From: Selenomonadaceae bacterium | GTDB lineage: Bacteria; Bacillota; Negativicutes; Selenomonadales; Selenomonadaceae | Length of the DNA: 64,000 nucleotides | NCBI GenBank assembly: GCA_017549815.1 | Contig: JAFYNH010000032.1 | Span: 62,001-126,000 of the forward strand | Direction of reading: 5' to 3' | Shown here: positions 16,243 to 24,817 of the stretch, piece after piece | Position numbering within the stretch: the first letter of the stretch is position 1 | Layout of the letters: each line of letters starts with the position of its first letter | Position numbers and translations under genes: made by a program | The notes under the pieces: generated by a model | What the model was told of the DNA's origin: nothing | The model's database searches: none | What the model saw: only the letters and a program-made list of their open reading frames with translations

Positions 16243-17514
16243 TTGAAAAAAAGTTTTCTGGCAGGAATTTTGGCTGTAAGTTTGCTATTCACGGGTTGCA
16301 GTAAAGATGATGATTCAAATGCAGAAAGTAAATTGAAGACGCTCAACTTTCAAGTCAACGACACGAGCGGCTTTCAAAAGCAAGCAGTCAACTGCGAAGG
16401 CGAAAGTATCGAAGTTGAAAGTAAATCCGTCGTCAACAAATCCGCCATGAATAAAATCGATTGGAGCAGTGCGCCGCGTTTCAATAATCAGTCCGACTTT
16501 ATGCAATATCTTAACGAATGCCGCATAGATTTACAGGAAACGTTGCCAGTAGTTTTTACTAACGGTTTTAAGCCCGACATAAACGAGGCAATTAAAGTTG
16601 TGCCGACTTGGTATATGGAATGGACATACAGACAGCTCGACCCGAAGACGACCGCTTATCTCTTTGAAATCAGCGAATATCCCGGCGAGCGCGTCGCTTA
16701 TGCCTACCTAAATAACGATACGTCTTTCCTTGACGAAGAAGAAATGCAACTCTATGATTTTGCTGTCAAATTCGTCAACGAACTTAAAAACGTTACCGAT
16801 AACCTCCTGTGGCAGGAACTATTTATCCATACTTTGATAGCCGAAAATACTACTTATTACAACGAAAAACCTCAGCCGGCTCGTTCACGGTTCCAAACTG
16901 CTTTAGGCGCACTTATTGACGGCAAAGCGAATTGTCAAGGTTATACCGACGCTTTTTATATGCTTGGCAATATGTGCGGAATTAACGTCGGCAGAGTCAA
17001 CGGCTACGCCAATAACGAGTTGCATACTTGGAATACCGTCAATTTTAACGATGACAGGACTTATTTCACTGACGTAACTTGGGACGACGCCGCATTTAAA
17101 TTTGACGAGGTTGAATATCCTACATTTGCTTACTTCAACGCCTCAACCGATATTGTAGGTACAACTCATCAATGGTTTACCGATTATGCGCCGAAGAATT
17201 TACAACCGACGCCCGACGGTCGCGATTTCTATTTTACGCAGGAATATTTCAACTCGAATGAACAATATTTCGGCTATCATTTTGATTCGGCTCAAGCCGC
17301 GCTAGATTACATTGCCAAACGAGTTGCTAATGGTTGGAAAATTTCTTGGATGTGCGCTCCCTACGATGCGTATTACGCCGATTATAAAAATTCGCTCAAT
17401 TATTTATTGCAAGTCTTACCGAATCAATACGGTTGGAACGGCAACATTACAATTAACATAGTCAATCGCGGCAATAAATATTTATTCATTATGGTTGACG
17501 CTAAGCCCCATTAA
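16243..17514 (+). CDS. Lipoprotein with transglutaminase-like (cysteine protease fold) domain
   Basis: 423 residues from a TTG start behind AAGGAG. The signal peptide ends in the lipobox LLFTGC, with the lipidated Cys at about residue 20. A transglutaminase-like core shows the catalytic triad: Cys in GKANCQGYTDAFY (~225), His in NNELHTWN (~264) and Asp in FTDVTWDD (~280). Such domains act as proteases or amidases. It is 15 bp behind the MTAP-like gene and ends before a terminator. Substrate unknown. Confidence 0.8.
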   Translation: MKKSFLAGILAVSLLFTGCSKDDDSNAESKLKTLNFQVNDTSGFQKQAVNCEGESIEVESKSVVNKSAMNKIDWSSAPRFNNQSDFMQYLNECRIDLQETLPVVFTNGFKPDINEAIKVVPTWYMEWTYRQLDPKTTAYLFEISEYPGERVAYAYLNNDTSFLDEEEMQLYDFAVKFVNELKNVTDNLLWQELFIHTLIAENTTYYNEKPQPARSRFQTALGALIDGKANCQGYTDAFYMLGNMCGINVGRVNGYANNELHTWNTVNFNDDRTYFTDVTWDDAAFKFDEVEYPTFAYFNASTDIVGTTHQWFTDYAPKNLQPTPDGRDFYFTQEYFNSNEQYFGYHFDSAQAALDYIAKRVANGWKISWMCAPYDAYYADYKNSLNYLLQVLPNQYGWNGNITINIVNRGNKYLFIMVDAKPH

Positions 17515-17594
17515 ATTAAAAATCTTCGACTCCAAACTTCGAGGGCTGAAAATCTTATGCGTCGAATCATAAAATAAATTTCCAAGTCAGTACA

Positions 17595-17629
17595 AAAAAA
17601 TCCTTCTCGAACTAGGGAAGGATTTTTTA
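17595..17629. terminator. Bidirectional terminator between lipoprotein gene and polA
   Basis: AAAAAATCCTTC pairs with GAAGGATTTTTT around an 11-nt loop. A-run and T-run on both sides suit both convergent transcripts. Confidence 0.85.
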
Positions 17630-17657
17630 TAAACTAAACTTTATCGCTCAAAAATTT

Positions 17658-20174
17658 TTACTTTGCAAGTGACCAATTTGAACCGCTGTGAATGTCGACG
17701 ACCAACGGCACTGCAAGCTCCGCGACGTTCTCCATTGAATCGCGCAGAATTTTTTCGACTTCGTCAAGCTCGGAATTTTTAGCCTCAACAACAAGTTCAT
17801 CGTGCACTTGAATAATAATTCGACTGTCAAAACCGCGCAGATTTTCTTCCGCCTTAAGCATAGCCAATTTAATAATATCGGCGGCGGAGCCTTGAATCGG
17901 CGTGTTCATTGCCATACGCTCGGCATTTGAACGGATATTGAAATTCAAACTGTTAATCCCGAATAACGCCCTGCGCCGCCCAAACATTGTCATAACATAG
18001 CCGTTAAGATGAGCCTGCGCAACTGTCGCGTCCAAAAAATCCTTGACGCCGGGATAACGCTCGAAGTAGCGCACAATGTATTCGCCCGCCTCCTGTCGGC
18101 TGATATGTAAATCCTGCGCCAAGCCATAAACGCTAATGCCGTAAACAATGCCGAAATTAACCGCCTTAGCTTTGCGGCGAAGATCGGGCGTCACCTCGTC
18201 AATCTCTACGCCGAAAACTTCAGATGCCGTCCGCGCATGAATGTCCTGCCCTTTTTTAAAGGCGTCGATTAAATTTTCATCGCCTGACATATGTGCGAGC
18301 AATCGAAGTTCAATCTGCGAATAATCGGCAGATAAAATGCAGTCGTAGCCTTTGCCTGGTAAAAACATAGCGCGAATTTCTCTGCCCTCTTCGGTGCGCA
18401 CGGGGATATTTTGGAGATTCGGATAGGAGCTTGAAAGTCTGCCCGTCGCCGTTATCGTCTGATTAAAATTCGTGTGAACGCGCCCGTCCGATTTGATTAA
18501 TTTAATTAGCCCCTCAAGGTATGTCGACCTTAACTTAGACAGCATACGGAAATTTATAATTTTGGGAATAATCGGGTGACGATCTTTAAGCTCGTCCAAA
18601 ACTTCGGCGTCGGTCGAAAAGCCCGTTCTGTTCTTCTTGACGGGCGGCAACTTCAAGTTCACAAATAAAACTTCGGCGAGTTGCTTAGTTGAATTTATGT
18701 TGAATACGCCATCTGCCATCGTGTAGATATTTCTTTCAAGCAGGAAAATTCGTTCGGACATCTCGGCGGATTTCTTTTTAAGCAAATATCTATCGACGAA
18801 CACGCCGCGTTTCTCCATTCGCGCCAAAATTTCTGTCAGCGGCAATTCGACTTCGCGATAAAGTTTCATTAAGTTCGTGTCGATTAAAGTTTTCTCGTAT
18901 TGCGGCGCGAGCTTTTCAAATGTAATTAGCGTTGTCGCCAGTTCTCGCCCAATGTCCAAATCGCCGTCGCGAATCCCCTTGTCACGTTCGGGATAAATCA
19001 GATAAGCCGCCAAATCCATATCGAAAAACTTTTCAAGGTTGGTGATTTTGAAGAGGCGCATATAATTTTTTAAGTCGTTCAGAATAATTTGCCCCTTAAA
19101 TTCTTCGAGGATTTTCTGAACGTCGTTGTAATTCGCCTTAAGAATTTCTCCGCCGAAAATTTTTACCGCGAAGATATTCAAGTTGTGCTCGGCGATTATC
19201 AATTTATCCGCCGCAAAAATTTTTTTAAAGTCAATAGTCAGCTCGGAAGTTTCGTCGGTAGGGTCTTGAAAAACTGACTCTGGGGTATCGGGAGACATTG
19301 AAAAAAGCGAATCGACGCCGAAGAAATCATGAATTTTTTTGCCAGTAGTATTCAAGGCGTAGCGTCGGCAAAATTCGTCGGCGCGTTCGATGTCGGGCGT
19401 GATTTTAAAATCGTCCTCGTTGAAAATAATTTCGGGAACGTCGCAAATAATTTGCGCGAGTTTTTTACTCAAGATTGCGTCGTCGGCAAATTTTTCGAGC
19501 CCTTCACGAGCCTTTTTATTTTTAACTTCTGCGCGGTGTTCAAGAACATTTTCGAGCGAGCCATATTCTTGAATCAGCGACATTGCGGTTTTATCGCCAA
19601 TGCCCTTGACGCCGGGAATATTATCGGAGGGGTCGCCCCTAAGCCCTTTAAAGTCGACGAGCAACGACGGAGCAAAGCCGTAATTGTCCATAAATTTTTT
19701 CTCGTCGTAAATTTCGATTTTGGATTTTGCGTTCAGAATGACTTGGGTATTGGCGTTGATAAGCTGGAGTGAATCGCGGTCGCCCGTCAAAATTCTAACA
19801 GAGAAATTTTTGGAGGCTTGCGTCGCCAAAGTGCCGATAATATCGTCAGCCTCGTAGCCCTCCGCCGAGCAAGACTTTATCCCGATAACTTCGATAAATT
19901 CTTTAATCGCGGAGAGTTGCGCGGCAAGTTCGTCGGGCATAGGTGGGCGATTTGCCTTGTATTTTTTAAAAAGTTCATTGCGGAAAGTTTTTTTAGCAAC
20001 GTCGAAGGCAACCGCCACGAGTTCGGGAGATTGTTCGCGCATGATTTTCAAAAGGATATTCGCGAAACCGACAATCGCGCCCGTCGGCTCACCGCTCGGA
20101 GCAGTCAAATGCGTCATGGCGTAAAACGCTCTGTAGATAATGCTGTTGCCATCGACTATCAAAAATTTTTTCAT
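17658..20174 (-). CDS. polA: DNA polymerase I
   Basis: 838 residues. The N-terminal 5'-3' exonuclease (1-290) has FLIVDGNSIIYRAFYA, EADDIIGTLA and LRGDPSDNIPGVKGIG. The middle domain (about 310-470) lacks the DEDD residues of a proofreading exonuclease, as in many Firmicute Pol I enzymes. The polymerase shows motif A DYSQIELR, motif B RRKAKAVNFGIVYG and motif C IQVHDELV. It fills repair gaps and removes Okazaki primers. The start codon overlaps the stop of the upstream L,D-transpeptidase gene by 4 bp. Confidence 0.97.
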   Translation of the reverse strand: MKKFLIVDGNSIIYRAFYAMTHLTAPSGEPTGAIVGFANILLKIMREQSPELVAVAFDVAKKTFRNELFKKYKANRPPMPDELAAQLSAIKEFIEVIGIKSCSAEGYEADDIIGTLATQASKNFSVRILTGDRDSLQLINANTQVILNAKSKIEIYDEKKFMDNYGFAPSLLVDFKGLRGDPSDNIPGVKGIGDKTAMSLIQEYGSLENVLEHRAEVKNKKAREGLEKFADDAILSKKLAQIICDVPEIIFNEDDFKITPDIERADEFCRRYALNTTGKKIHDFFGVDSLFSMSPDTPESVFQDPTDETSELTIDFKKIFAADKLIIAEHNLNIFAVKIFGGEILKANYNDVQKILEEFKGQIILNDLKNYMRLFKITNLEKFFDMDLAAYLIYPERDKGIRDGDLDIGRELATTLITFEKLAPQYEKTLIDTNLMKLYREVELPLTEILARMEKRGVFVDRYLLKKKSAEMSERIFLLERNIYTMADGVFNINSTKQLAEVLFVNLKLPPVKKNRTGFSTDAEVLDELKDRHPIIPKIINFRMLSKLRSTYLEGLIKLIKSDGRVHTNFNQTITATGRLSSSYPNLQNIPVRTEEGREIRAMFLPGKGYDCILSADYSQIELRLLAHMSGDENLIDAFKKGQDIHARTASEVFGVEIDEVTPDLRRKAKAVNFGIVYGISVYGLAQDLHISRQEAGEYIVRYFERYPGVKDFLDATVAQAHLNGYVMTMFGRRRALFGINSLNFNIRSNAERMAMNTPIQGSAADIIKLAMLKAEENLRGFDSRIIIQVHDELVVEAKNSELDEVEKILRDSMENVAELAVPLVVDIHSGSNWSLAK

Positions 20175-21397
20175 ACTTTCGCCTCCGCATCAATTTTAGG
20201 TTTAGATTCTTCTTCAGGTTTAGTCTCTTCGGGTTTAGTTTCTTCGGGTTTAGTTTCTTCGGGCTTAGTTTCTTCAGGTTTGGTTTTTTCGGGTTTAGTT
20301 TCTTCGGGTTTGGTTTCTTCGGGTTTAGATTCTTCAGGTTTAGTTTCTTCGGGCTTAGTTCCTTCAAAAGGCTCGGTTATATCGGTTTTGGGCTTATCGC
20401 GTTTCTTTTCTTCCTTAGGCTTATCGACGCGAGGAGCGGTCGGAATGGACTTGAAGCGGAAAATTTTCTTGCCGTCATTACCTGTCTGCAAGCCGCCTTC
20501 AATGTTGAATAAAATTATCGCGTCGTCGGCATTGCAATAAAGTTGTCCCTTGCGCTCGTAGCAAATGACCTTGCCGAATTTACTTTTGAGACTTGCCTCC
20601 GTCTTGTTCCATTCAAGCTTCATGCGTAAAATTTTAGCAATAGGCACGGCGGGCAGATAAGAAATTCCGTCGCGCAGAACAGCTTTGGCGAAATATCTGT
20701 TATTATTAGCGTCGGTAGGTTGCGCGAGTTCGCCGTTGACTTCGACGTTGTAAGGCTTGCCGATAAAAGTTGGTTCGCCGTCGGACGCCTCGATTTTCTG
20801 GGAAATGTTGTATTCGCTCTCGAAGGGCAACACGCCAAAAGGTTCAAGCCATTTAGTCACGTCGGCAACTGTAACGTTTTGTATGCCGTAGCCGTCGGGG
20901 TAAATGTAATAAACAACGTCATCATCGATATTTTTCTCAACGACGACGCGATTATAAGTTATCTCGACGGGCGTCCCGACTTCAACAACGTCAAAGAGTT
21001 CCTCAACGTCGCGTTCATTCATGCGTATGCAACCATTGGAAACGTAGTGCCCGATACTGTCTGGGCGATTGGTGCCGTGAATTCCGTAGTTGCCATAAAT
21101 CTGCATCCAGCGATAGCCAAGCGGATTATCCGGGCCAGAAGGAATTTCATATTCGGGGTCGGCGGGGTCTATCCATGAGGGATTAATCGCCTTCTCGGTA
21201 ATTTTGAAATAGCCAGAGGGAGTCGGCGTACTGACTTTGCCCAAGCCGAGATGATACATAGCGAGTCGGGTATTGCCGTCGTAAAGGAGCATAAGACGAC
21301 TTGCCGAATTGATAAAAATTCTTTTCTCCGCCTGCGCGGGCGTGATTAGCAAGCCTAAAATAAAAATAATTGCCGTGAAAAATTTCAACGCGCTCAT
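20171..21397 (-). CDS. Secreted L,D-transpeptidase (YkuD) with TKPEE-repeat tail
   Basis: 408 residues. A signal peptide (cut near ITPAQA, ~23) leads into the YkuD domain (about 25-150), with the catalytic motif HGTNRPD and SNGCIRMN supplying His and Cys. Residues ~230-310 resemble a copper-amine-oxidase N-terminal-like domain (FAKAVLRDGISYLPA). From ~345 the tail is about ten imperfect TKPEE pentapeptide repeats. Such enzymes make 3-3 peptidoglycan cross-links or attach proteins to the wall. The repeat tail may span or bind the wall (inference). Linked to polA only by the 4-bp overlap. Confidence 0.88.
   Translation of the reverse strand: MSALKFFTAIIFILGLLITPAQAEKRIFINSASRLMLLYDGNTRLAMYHLGLGKVSTPTPSGYFKITEKAINPSWIDPADPEYEIPSGPDNPLGYRWMQIYGNYGIHGTNRPDSIGHYVSNGCIRMNERDVEELFDVVEVGTPVEITYNRVVVEKNIDDDVVYYIYPDGYGIQNVTVADVTKWLEPFGVLPFESEYNISQKIEASDGEPTFIGKPYNVEVNGELAQPTDANNNRYFAKAVLRDGISYLPAVPIAKILRMKLEWNKTEASLKSKFGKVICYERKGQLYCNADDAIILFNIEGGLQTGNDGKKIFRFKSIPTAPRVDKPKEEKKRDKPKTDITEPFEGTKPEETKPEESKPEETKPEETKPEKTKPEETKPEETKPEETKPEETKPEEESKPKIDAEAKV
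20185..20360 (-). repeat. 15-bp coding repeats (TKPEE) in the L,D-transpeptidase tail
   Basis: About ten tandem 15-bp units encoding variants of TKPEE (also SKPEE and TKPEK). The near-identical DNA units make this a candidate for copy-number change between strains. Confidence 0.85.
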
Positions 21398-21466
21398 CTT
21401 GAAACTTCCTTTCCAAAAATATTCTTAGCCAATATATCAAGCAATTATGAAAAACTTTTGAAGCCC

Positions 21467-21495
21467 TTCACAAAGCCGCGCAGATTCGCTAAAAT
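21467..21495 (+). promoter_or_regulatory. Promoter of the rpn-like gene
   Basis: TTCACA (21467-21472) and TAAAAT (21490-21495) with 17 bp spacing, 39 bp before the ATG. Confidence 0.5.
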
Positions 21496-21533
21496 ATTAT
21501 CGAAAAATTTTAAGCAAGTTTTGGAGTGATTTA

Positions 21534-22436
21534 ATGTCAGAGGATTTATGGAAAAAGCATTGCGCCCGAATTCAAGAGTATTGTTTTATGGACGATATAT
21601 TTTTTAGCGTTTGCTTTGACGGGAACAAAAAATGCGTGCAGTATATTTTGCGCATAATCCTTGACAAGGAGGATTTGATTGTTGAGGAAGTTCACAGTCA
21701 GCAAACTATCGAAATTGTTTACGGGCGGTCAGTTAGACTTGACGTTTTCGCCAAAGACAGTTCGGGTAAACTTTACGACATTGAGATTCAGCGCACAGAC
21801 AAGGGAGCGATTCCTCAACGTGCCCGCTATAACAGCTCAATGCTCGATTATCACAGTCTCAACAAGGGCACTAGTTATACCGAGTTGCCTGAGACTTACG
21901 TAATTTTCATTACGGAAAACGACGTACTTAAAGACGGCGAGCAAATTTATTTTATTGACCGCACGATTCGCAAGAGCGGCAAACTTTTTAATGACGGCTC
22001 GCACATAATTTACGTCAATGGCAGTATTCGTGCTGGGAGTCCGCTCGGCGATTTAATGCATGATTTTTTCTGCAGAACGCCTTCGCAGATGAAACATGAG
22101 ACATTGGCGGATTGTTCAGAATTTTTCAAGAACCCTGACAGAGGAGGTTATATTATGTCAAGTGCTACAGAAGAACTGATTGCTGAAGGCAGGCACGAAG
22201 GCGAGGCTATCGGTTTTGCCAAAGGCGAGGCTGTCGGGCTTGTCAAAGGCGAGGCTATCGGTCTTACTAAAGGCGAGGCTATCGGTCTTACTAAAGGCGA
22301 GGCTATCGGCACACGCAAAACTTTGCTCGAAAATGTTCGCCACTTGATGAATAATTTTCGTTTAACGGCGGAGGCGGCAATGAATGCACTCGGCATCTCG
22401 CCCGAAACGCAAAAAGAACTTGCGCCACTCATTTGA
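21534..22436 (+). CDS. Rpn-family recombination-promoting nuclease/putative transposase (PD-(D/E)XK)
   Basis: 300 residues. The nuclease core (about 15-200) carries the PD-(D/E)XK signature: RLDVFAKDSSG followed by LYDIEIQ, giving the Asp and the Glu-x-Gln of the active site. The C-terminal part (208-300) has about five imperfect octapeptide repeats (KGEAIGLT type) and a helical end (LLENVRHLMNNFRL). Rpn proteins were described as RecA-independent recombination nucleases and, in E. coli, as toxic antiphage proteins. An internal start at 22155 (separate entry) lies inside this gene, and its 3' third is repeated just downstream. Confidence 0.85.
   Translation: MSEDLWKKHCARIQEYCFMDDIFFSVCFDGNKKCVQYILRIILDKEDLIVEEVHSQQTIEIVYGRSVRLDVFAKDSSGKLYDIEIQRTDKGAIPQRARYNSSMLDYHSLNKGTSYTELPETYVIFITENDVLKDGEQIYFIDRTIRKSGKLFNDGSHIIYVNGSIRAGSPLGDLMHDFFCRTPSQMKHETLADCSEFFKNPDRGGYIMSSATEELIAEGRHEGEAIGFAKGEAVGLVKGEAIGLTKGEAIGLTKGEAIGTRKTLLENVRHLMNNFRLTAEAAMNALGISPETQKELAPLI
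22155..22436 (+). CDS. Probable intragenic small protein from an internal start in the rpn-like gene
   Basis: In frame with the nuclease gene, an ATG at 22155 stands 7 nt behind a full GAGGAGG site, better than that of the parent gene. It would yield a 93-residue protein (MSSATEELIAEG...) made of the octapeptide repeats and C-terminal helices. In E. coli rpn genes, a small protein from an internal start is known to block the toxicity of the full-length nuclease. The arrangement here matches. That the same start and RBS recur in the duplicated gene at 22450 supports real use. Expression itself is inferred. Confidence 0.65.
   Translation: MSSATEELIAEGRHEGEAIGFAKGEAVGLVKGEAIGLTKGEAIGLTKGEAIGTRKTLLENVRHLMNNFRLTAEAAMNALGISPETQKELAPLI
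22197..22316 (+). repeat. 24-bp tandem coding repeats, first copy
   Basis: Five imperfect 24-bp units encoding (K)GEAIGxxK octapeptides inside the rpn-like gene. The second gene copy has six more uniform units, so unit number differs between the paralogous tracts. Confidence 0.85.
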
Positions 22437-22449
22437 AGGAAGTTATATT

Positions 22450-22782
22450 ATGTCAAGTGCTACAGAAGAATTACTTGCTGAAGGCAGGCACGAAGGCGAG
22501 GCTATCGGTCTTGCCAAAGGCGAAGCTATCGGTCTTGCCAAAGGCGAAGCTATCGGTCTTGCCAAAGGCGAAGCTATCGGTCTTGCCAAAGGTGAAGCTA
22601 TCGGTCTTACTAAAGGCGAGGCTATCGGCACACGCAAAACATTGCTCGAAAATGTTCGTCACTTGATGATTAATTTTCGTTTAACAGCAGAGGCGGCAAT
22701 GAATGCACTCGGCATCTCGCCCGAAATGCAAAAAGAACTTGCGCCGATTATTAACGAAAAAAATTTGGAGGTAAAAACATGA
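22450..22782 (+). CDS. Stand-alone copy of the Rpn C-terminal small protein
   Basis: 110 residues from an ATG 7 nt behind GAAGGAAG. Residues 1-~98 repeat the intragenic small protein of the preceding gene almost exactly, with six instead of five octapeptide units, and end in a new tail (IINEKNLEVKT). No nuclease domain precedes it: the upstream bases are the end of the rpn-like gene. It therefore looks like a partial tandem duplication that turned the internal product into its own gene. If the internal product is an antitoxin, this is a second dose of it. It is translationally coupled to ridA (ATGA overlap). Confidence 0.75.
   Translation: MSSATEELLAEGRHEGEAIGLAKGEAIGLAKGEAIGLAKGEAIGLAKGEAIGLTKGEAIGTRKTLLENVRHLMINFRLTAEAAMNALGISPEMQKELAPIINEKNLEVKT
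22493..22636 (+). repeat. 24-bp tandem coding repeats, second copy
   Basis: Six 24-bp units encoding GEAIGLAK-type octapeptides. The first four are almost identical, suggesting recent expansion by slippage or unequal recombination. Confidence 0.85.
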
Positions 22783-23150
22783 AAATTATTCATACGGACA
22801 AAGCTCCCGCCGCTGTTGGACCTTACAGTCAGGCGATTAAGGTAAACGGGCTTTTGTACACGTCGGGGCAAATCGCTATCGACCCTGTTGTCGGCAAAAT
22901 CGTCGCGACGAATATTGAAGGGCAAGCCGCGCAGTGTTGCAAGAATTTAGGCGCGATATTGGAGGCGGCGGGCTACGACTTCAGCGAAGTTTTCAAGACG
23001 ACGTGTTTCCTCGCCGACATCGCCGATTTTAAAGCGTTCAATGCGGTTTACGAAAAATATTTTATCAGCAAACCTGCGCGGAGTTGCGTAGCGGTTAAGG
23101 ACTTGCCGGCGGGCGCACTCTGCGAAATTGAATTAATCGCCGCCAAATGA
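22779..23150 (+). CDS. ridA: RidA family reactive intermediate deaminase
   Basis: 123 residues, full length. The family active-site Arg lies in ARSCVAVKDLPAGA and the conserved Glu in CEIELIA. RidA hydrolyses toxic enamine/imine intermediates formed by PLP enzymes. GGAGG precedes the ATG, which overlaps the previous stop; its own stop overlaps the ecfA1 start. The overlap chain places rpn C-terminal copy, ridA, ecfA1 and ecfA2 in one transcription unit. Confidence 0.93.
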   Translation: MKIIHTDKAPAAVGPYSQAIKVNGLLYTSGQIAIDPVVGKIVATNIEGQAAQCCKNLGAILEAAGYDFSEVFKTTCFLADIADFKAFNAVYEKYFISKPARSCVAVKDLPAGALCEIELIAAK

Positions 23151-23959
23151 TTCGCGCTGAAAATCTGCGTTACGTCTATAAAAGTTCTTCGGGCGATAAA
23201 GTTGCGCTTGACGATATAAATTTTTCGATTGACGACGGGGAATTTGTAGCGATAATCGGCACGAACGGTAGCGGTAAATCGACACTCGCCAAACAGTTTA
23301 ACGCGCTTTTAATTCCGACAGACGGGAAAATTTTTATTGACGGCTTGGACACTTCCGACGAAAAAAATCTTTGGCACGTTAGAGAAAAAGTCGGCATGGT
23401 TTTTCAAAATCCAGACAGTGAAATTGTCGCGGCGATTGTCGAGGACGACGTTGCCTTTGGCTTAGAAAATTTGGGCATTGAACCAGATAAAATCCGTGAG
23501 CGCGTCGACTTAGCTTTAGATTCTGTCAACATGAGCGATTATAAAAAATTTGCTCCGAGTAAACTCAGCGGCGGACAAAAACAGCGAATCGCGATTGCGG
23601 GCGTGATTGCTATGAACACGAAAATTATTGTCTTCGACGAGCCGACCGCTATGCTTGACCCAATGGGGCGGCGAGAAATTTTATCGCTGGTAAAAAAACT
23701 TCACACACAAGGCAAGACGATAATTTACATAACGCACTTTATGGAAGAGGCGACGGCAGCGCAAAGAGTTTTCGTTATGGAAGGTGGACGAATAATCCTA
23801 GACGAAACGCCGCGAGAAATTTTTACGAACGTCAAGGAAATGCGGCGGCTCGGCTTTGACGCTCCTGTTGCCGTCGAACTAGCCGAACGTCTTAGAAAAA
23901 AATTCAAACTCCCGCCGAAAATTTTAACCGCAGATGAATTGGCAGAGGCATTGAAATGA
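23147..23959 (+). CDS. ecfA1: Energy-coupling factor transporter ATPase EcfA1
   Basis: 270 residues of ABC ATPase with Walker A GTNGSGKST, Q-loop VFQNPDSE, signature LSGGQKQR, Walker B KIIVFDEPTAMLDP and H-loop YITHFME. The NPDSE after the Q-loop is typical of EcfA1. It powers vitamin/metal ECF transporters together with EcfA2, the membrane protein EcfT and exchangeable S-components. It overlaps ridA and ecfA2 by 4 bp each. EcfT, which usually follows ecfA2, is absent here. Confidence 0.93.
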   Translation: MIRAENLRYVYKSSSGDKVALDDINFSIDDGEFVAIIGTNGSGKSTLAKQFNALLIPTDGKIFIDGLDTSDEKNLWHVREKVGMVFQNPDSEIVAAIVEDDVAFGLENLGIEPDKIRERVDLALDSVNMSDYKKFAPSKLSGGQKQRIAIAGVIAMNTKIIVFDEPTAMLDPMGRREILSLVKKLHTQGKTIIYITHFMEEATAAQRVFVMEGGRIILDETPREIFTNVKEMRRLGFDAPVAVELAERLRKKFKLPPKILTADELAEALK

Positions 23960-24786
23960 TTTCCGTTAAAAATGTCAGCTATACTTACATGAAGGGCACA
24001 CCTTTTGAAAAGACCGCGCTTGAAAATATTTCCTTTGACGTGGCAGAGAGTGAAGTTTTGGCGATAGCGGGGCATACGGGCAGCGGTAAATCGACGATGA
24101 TTCAAATTATGGCGGGCTTGATTAATTTACAAAGCGGCTCCGTTGAAATTGACGGCTTAAGCGTCGCTGATAAAAGAATTCGTCGGCTCGTGGGGATTGT
24201 CTTTCAATATCCCGAACAGCAACTTTTTGAGGAAACTGTTGAGCTTGATATTGGTTTCGCGCCTAAAAATTTTGGACTTAGCTACATTGAAATATCTGCG
24301 CGGGTCGAAGAGGCTATGCGGCAAGTCGGACTGCCTAACGATTTAAAAAAAGTTTCGCCGTTTGAATTATCGGGCGGACAAAAACGGCGCGTTGCAATCG
24401 CGGGGATACTTGCACTCAAGCCGAAATATTTAATCCTAGACGAACCGACAGCAGGGCTTGACCCGCTCGCCAAAGAAAATTTGCTAAAAGAAATTTTCGG
24501 AGCCGTTAAAAAATCTGGCGTCACGATAATTTTAGTTTCTCATAACATGGAAGACATTGCCCGCTTTGCAAATCGCGTAATCGTCTTGGCGCAAGGAAAA
24601 ATTTTATTCAACGGGACGCCGCGTGAACTTTTTGCGCAAGATAAAATTTTAGCCCGCGCAGGTTTGGAGCCGCCGCCGATAAATCAACTACTTCGCAAGC
24701 TAAACATTAACGAACAAGCCTTGACGCTCGACGAGGCTGAAAAAATTATCCTTAAAAATCTAAACAAAAAAGCCTGCCGCTTATGA
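23956..24786 (+). CDS. ecfA2: Energy-coupling factor transporter ATPase EcfA2
   Basis: 276 residues with Walker A GHTGSGKST, Q-loop FQYPEQQLFEETV (the EcfA2-type extension), signature LSGGQKRR, Walker B YLILDEPTAGLDP and H-loop LVSHNMED. It partners EcfA1. A terminator follows, so the module ends here without ecfT or truA; the membrane subunit must be encoded elsewhere. Confidence 0.93.
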   Translation: MISVKNVSYTYMKGTPFEKTALENISFDVAESEVLAIAGHTGSGKSTMIQIMAGLINLQSGSVEIDGLSVADKRIRRLVGIVFQYPEQQLFEETVELDIGFAPKNFGLSYIEISARVEEAMRQVGLPNDLKKVSPFELSGGQKRRVAIAGILALKPKYLILDEPTAGLDPLAKENLLKEIFGAVKKSGVTIILVSHNMEDIARFANRVIVLAQGKILFNGTPRELFAQDKILARAGLEPPPINQLLRKLNINEQALTLDEAEKIILKNLNKKACRL

Positions 24787-24800
24787 CAGGCAATTTTTTT
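24771..24800 (+). terminator. Terminator after ecfA2
   Basis: GCCTG/CAGGC stem with a 10-nt loop and a T7 run, lying between convergent ecfA2 and ald; an A-run on the left makes it partly bidirectional. Confidence 0.75.
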
Positions 24801-24817
24801 ATGTCAAGATTAATTTT

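Noticed and set aside
20089-20367. Lysine-rich small frames over the TKPEE repeat tract, both strands
   Set aside because: They are frame-shifted shadows of the 15-bp coding repeats.
22197-22636. CRISPR-like array
   Set aside because: The 24-bp repeats are contiguous, in frame and code for octapeptides; there are no spacers or cas genes.
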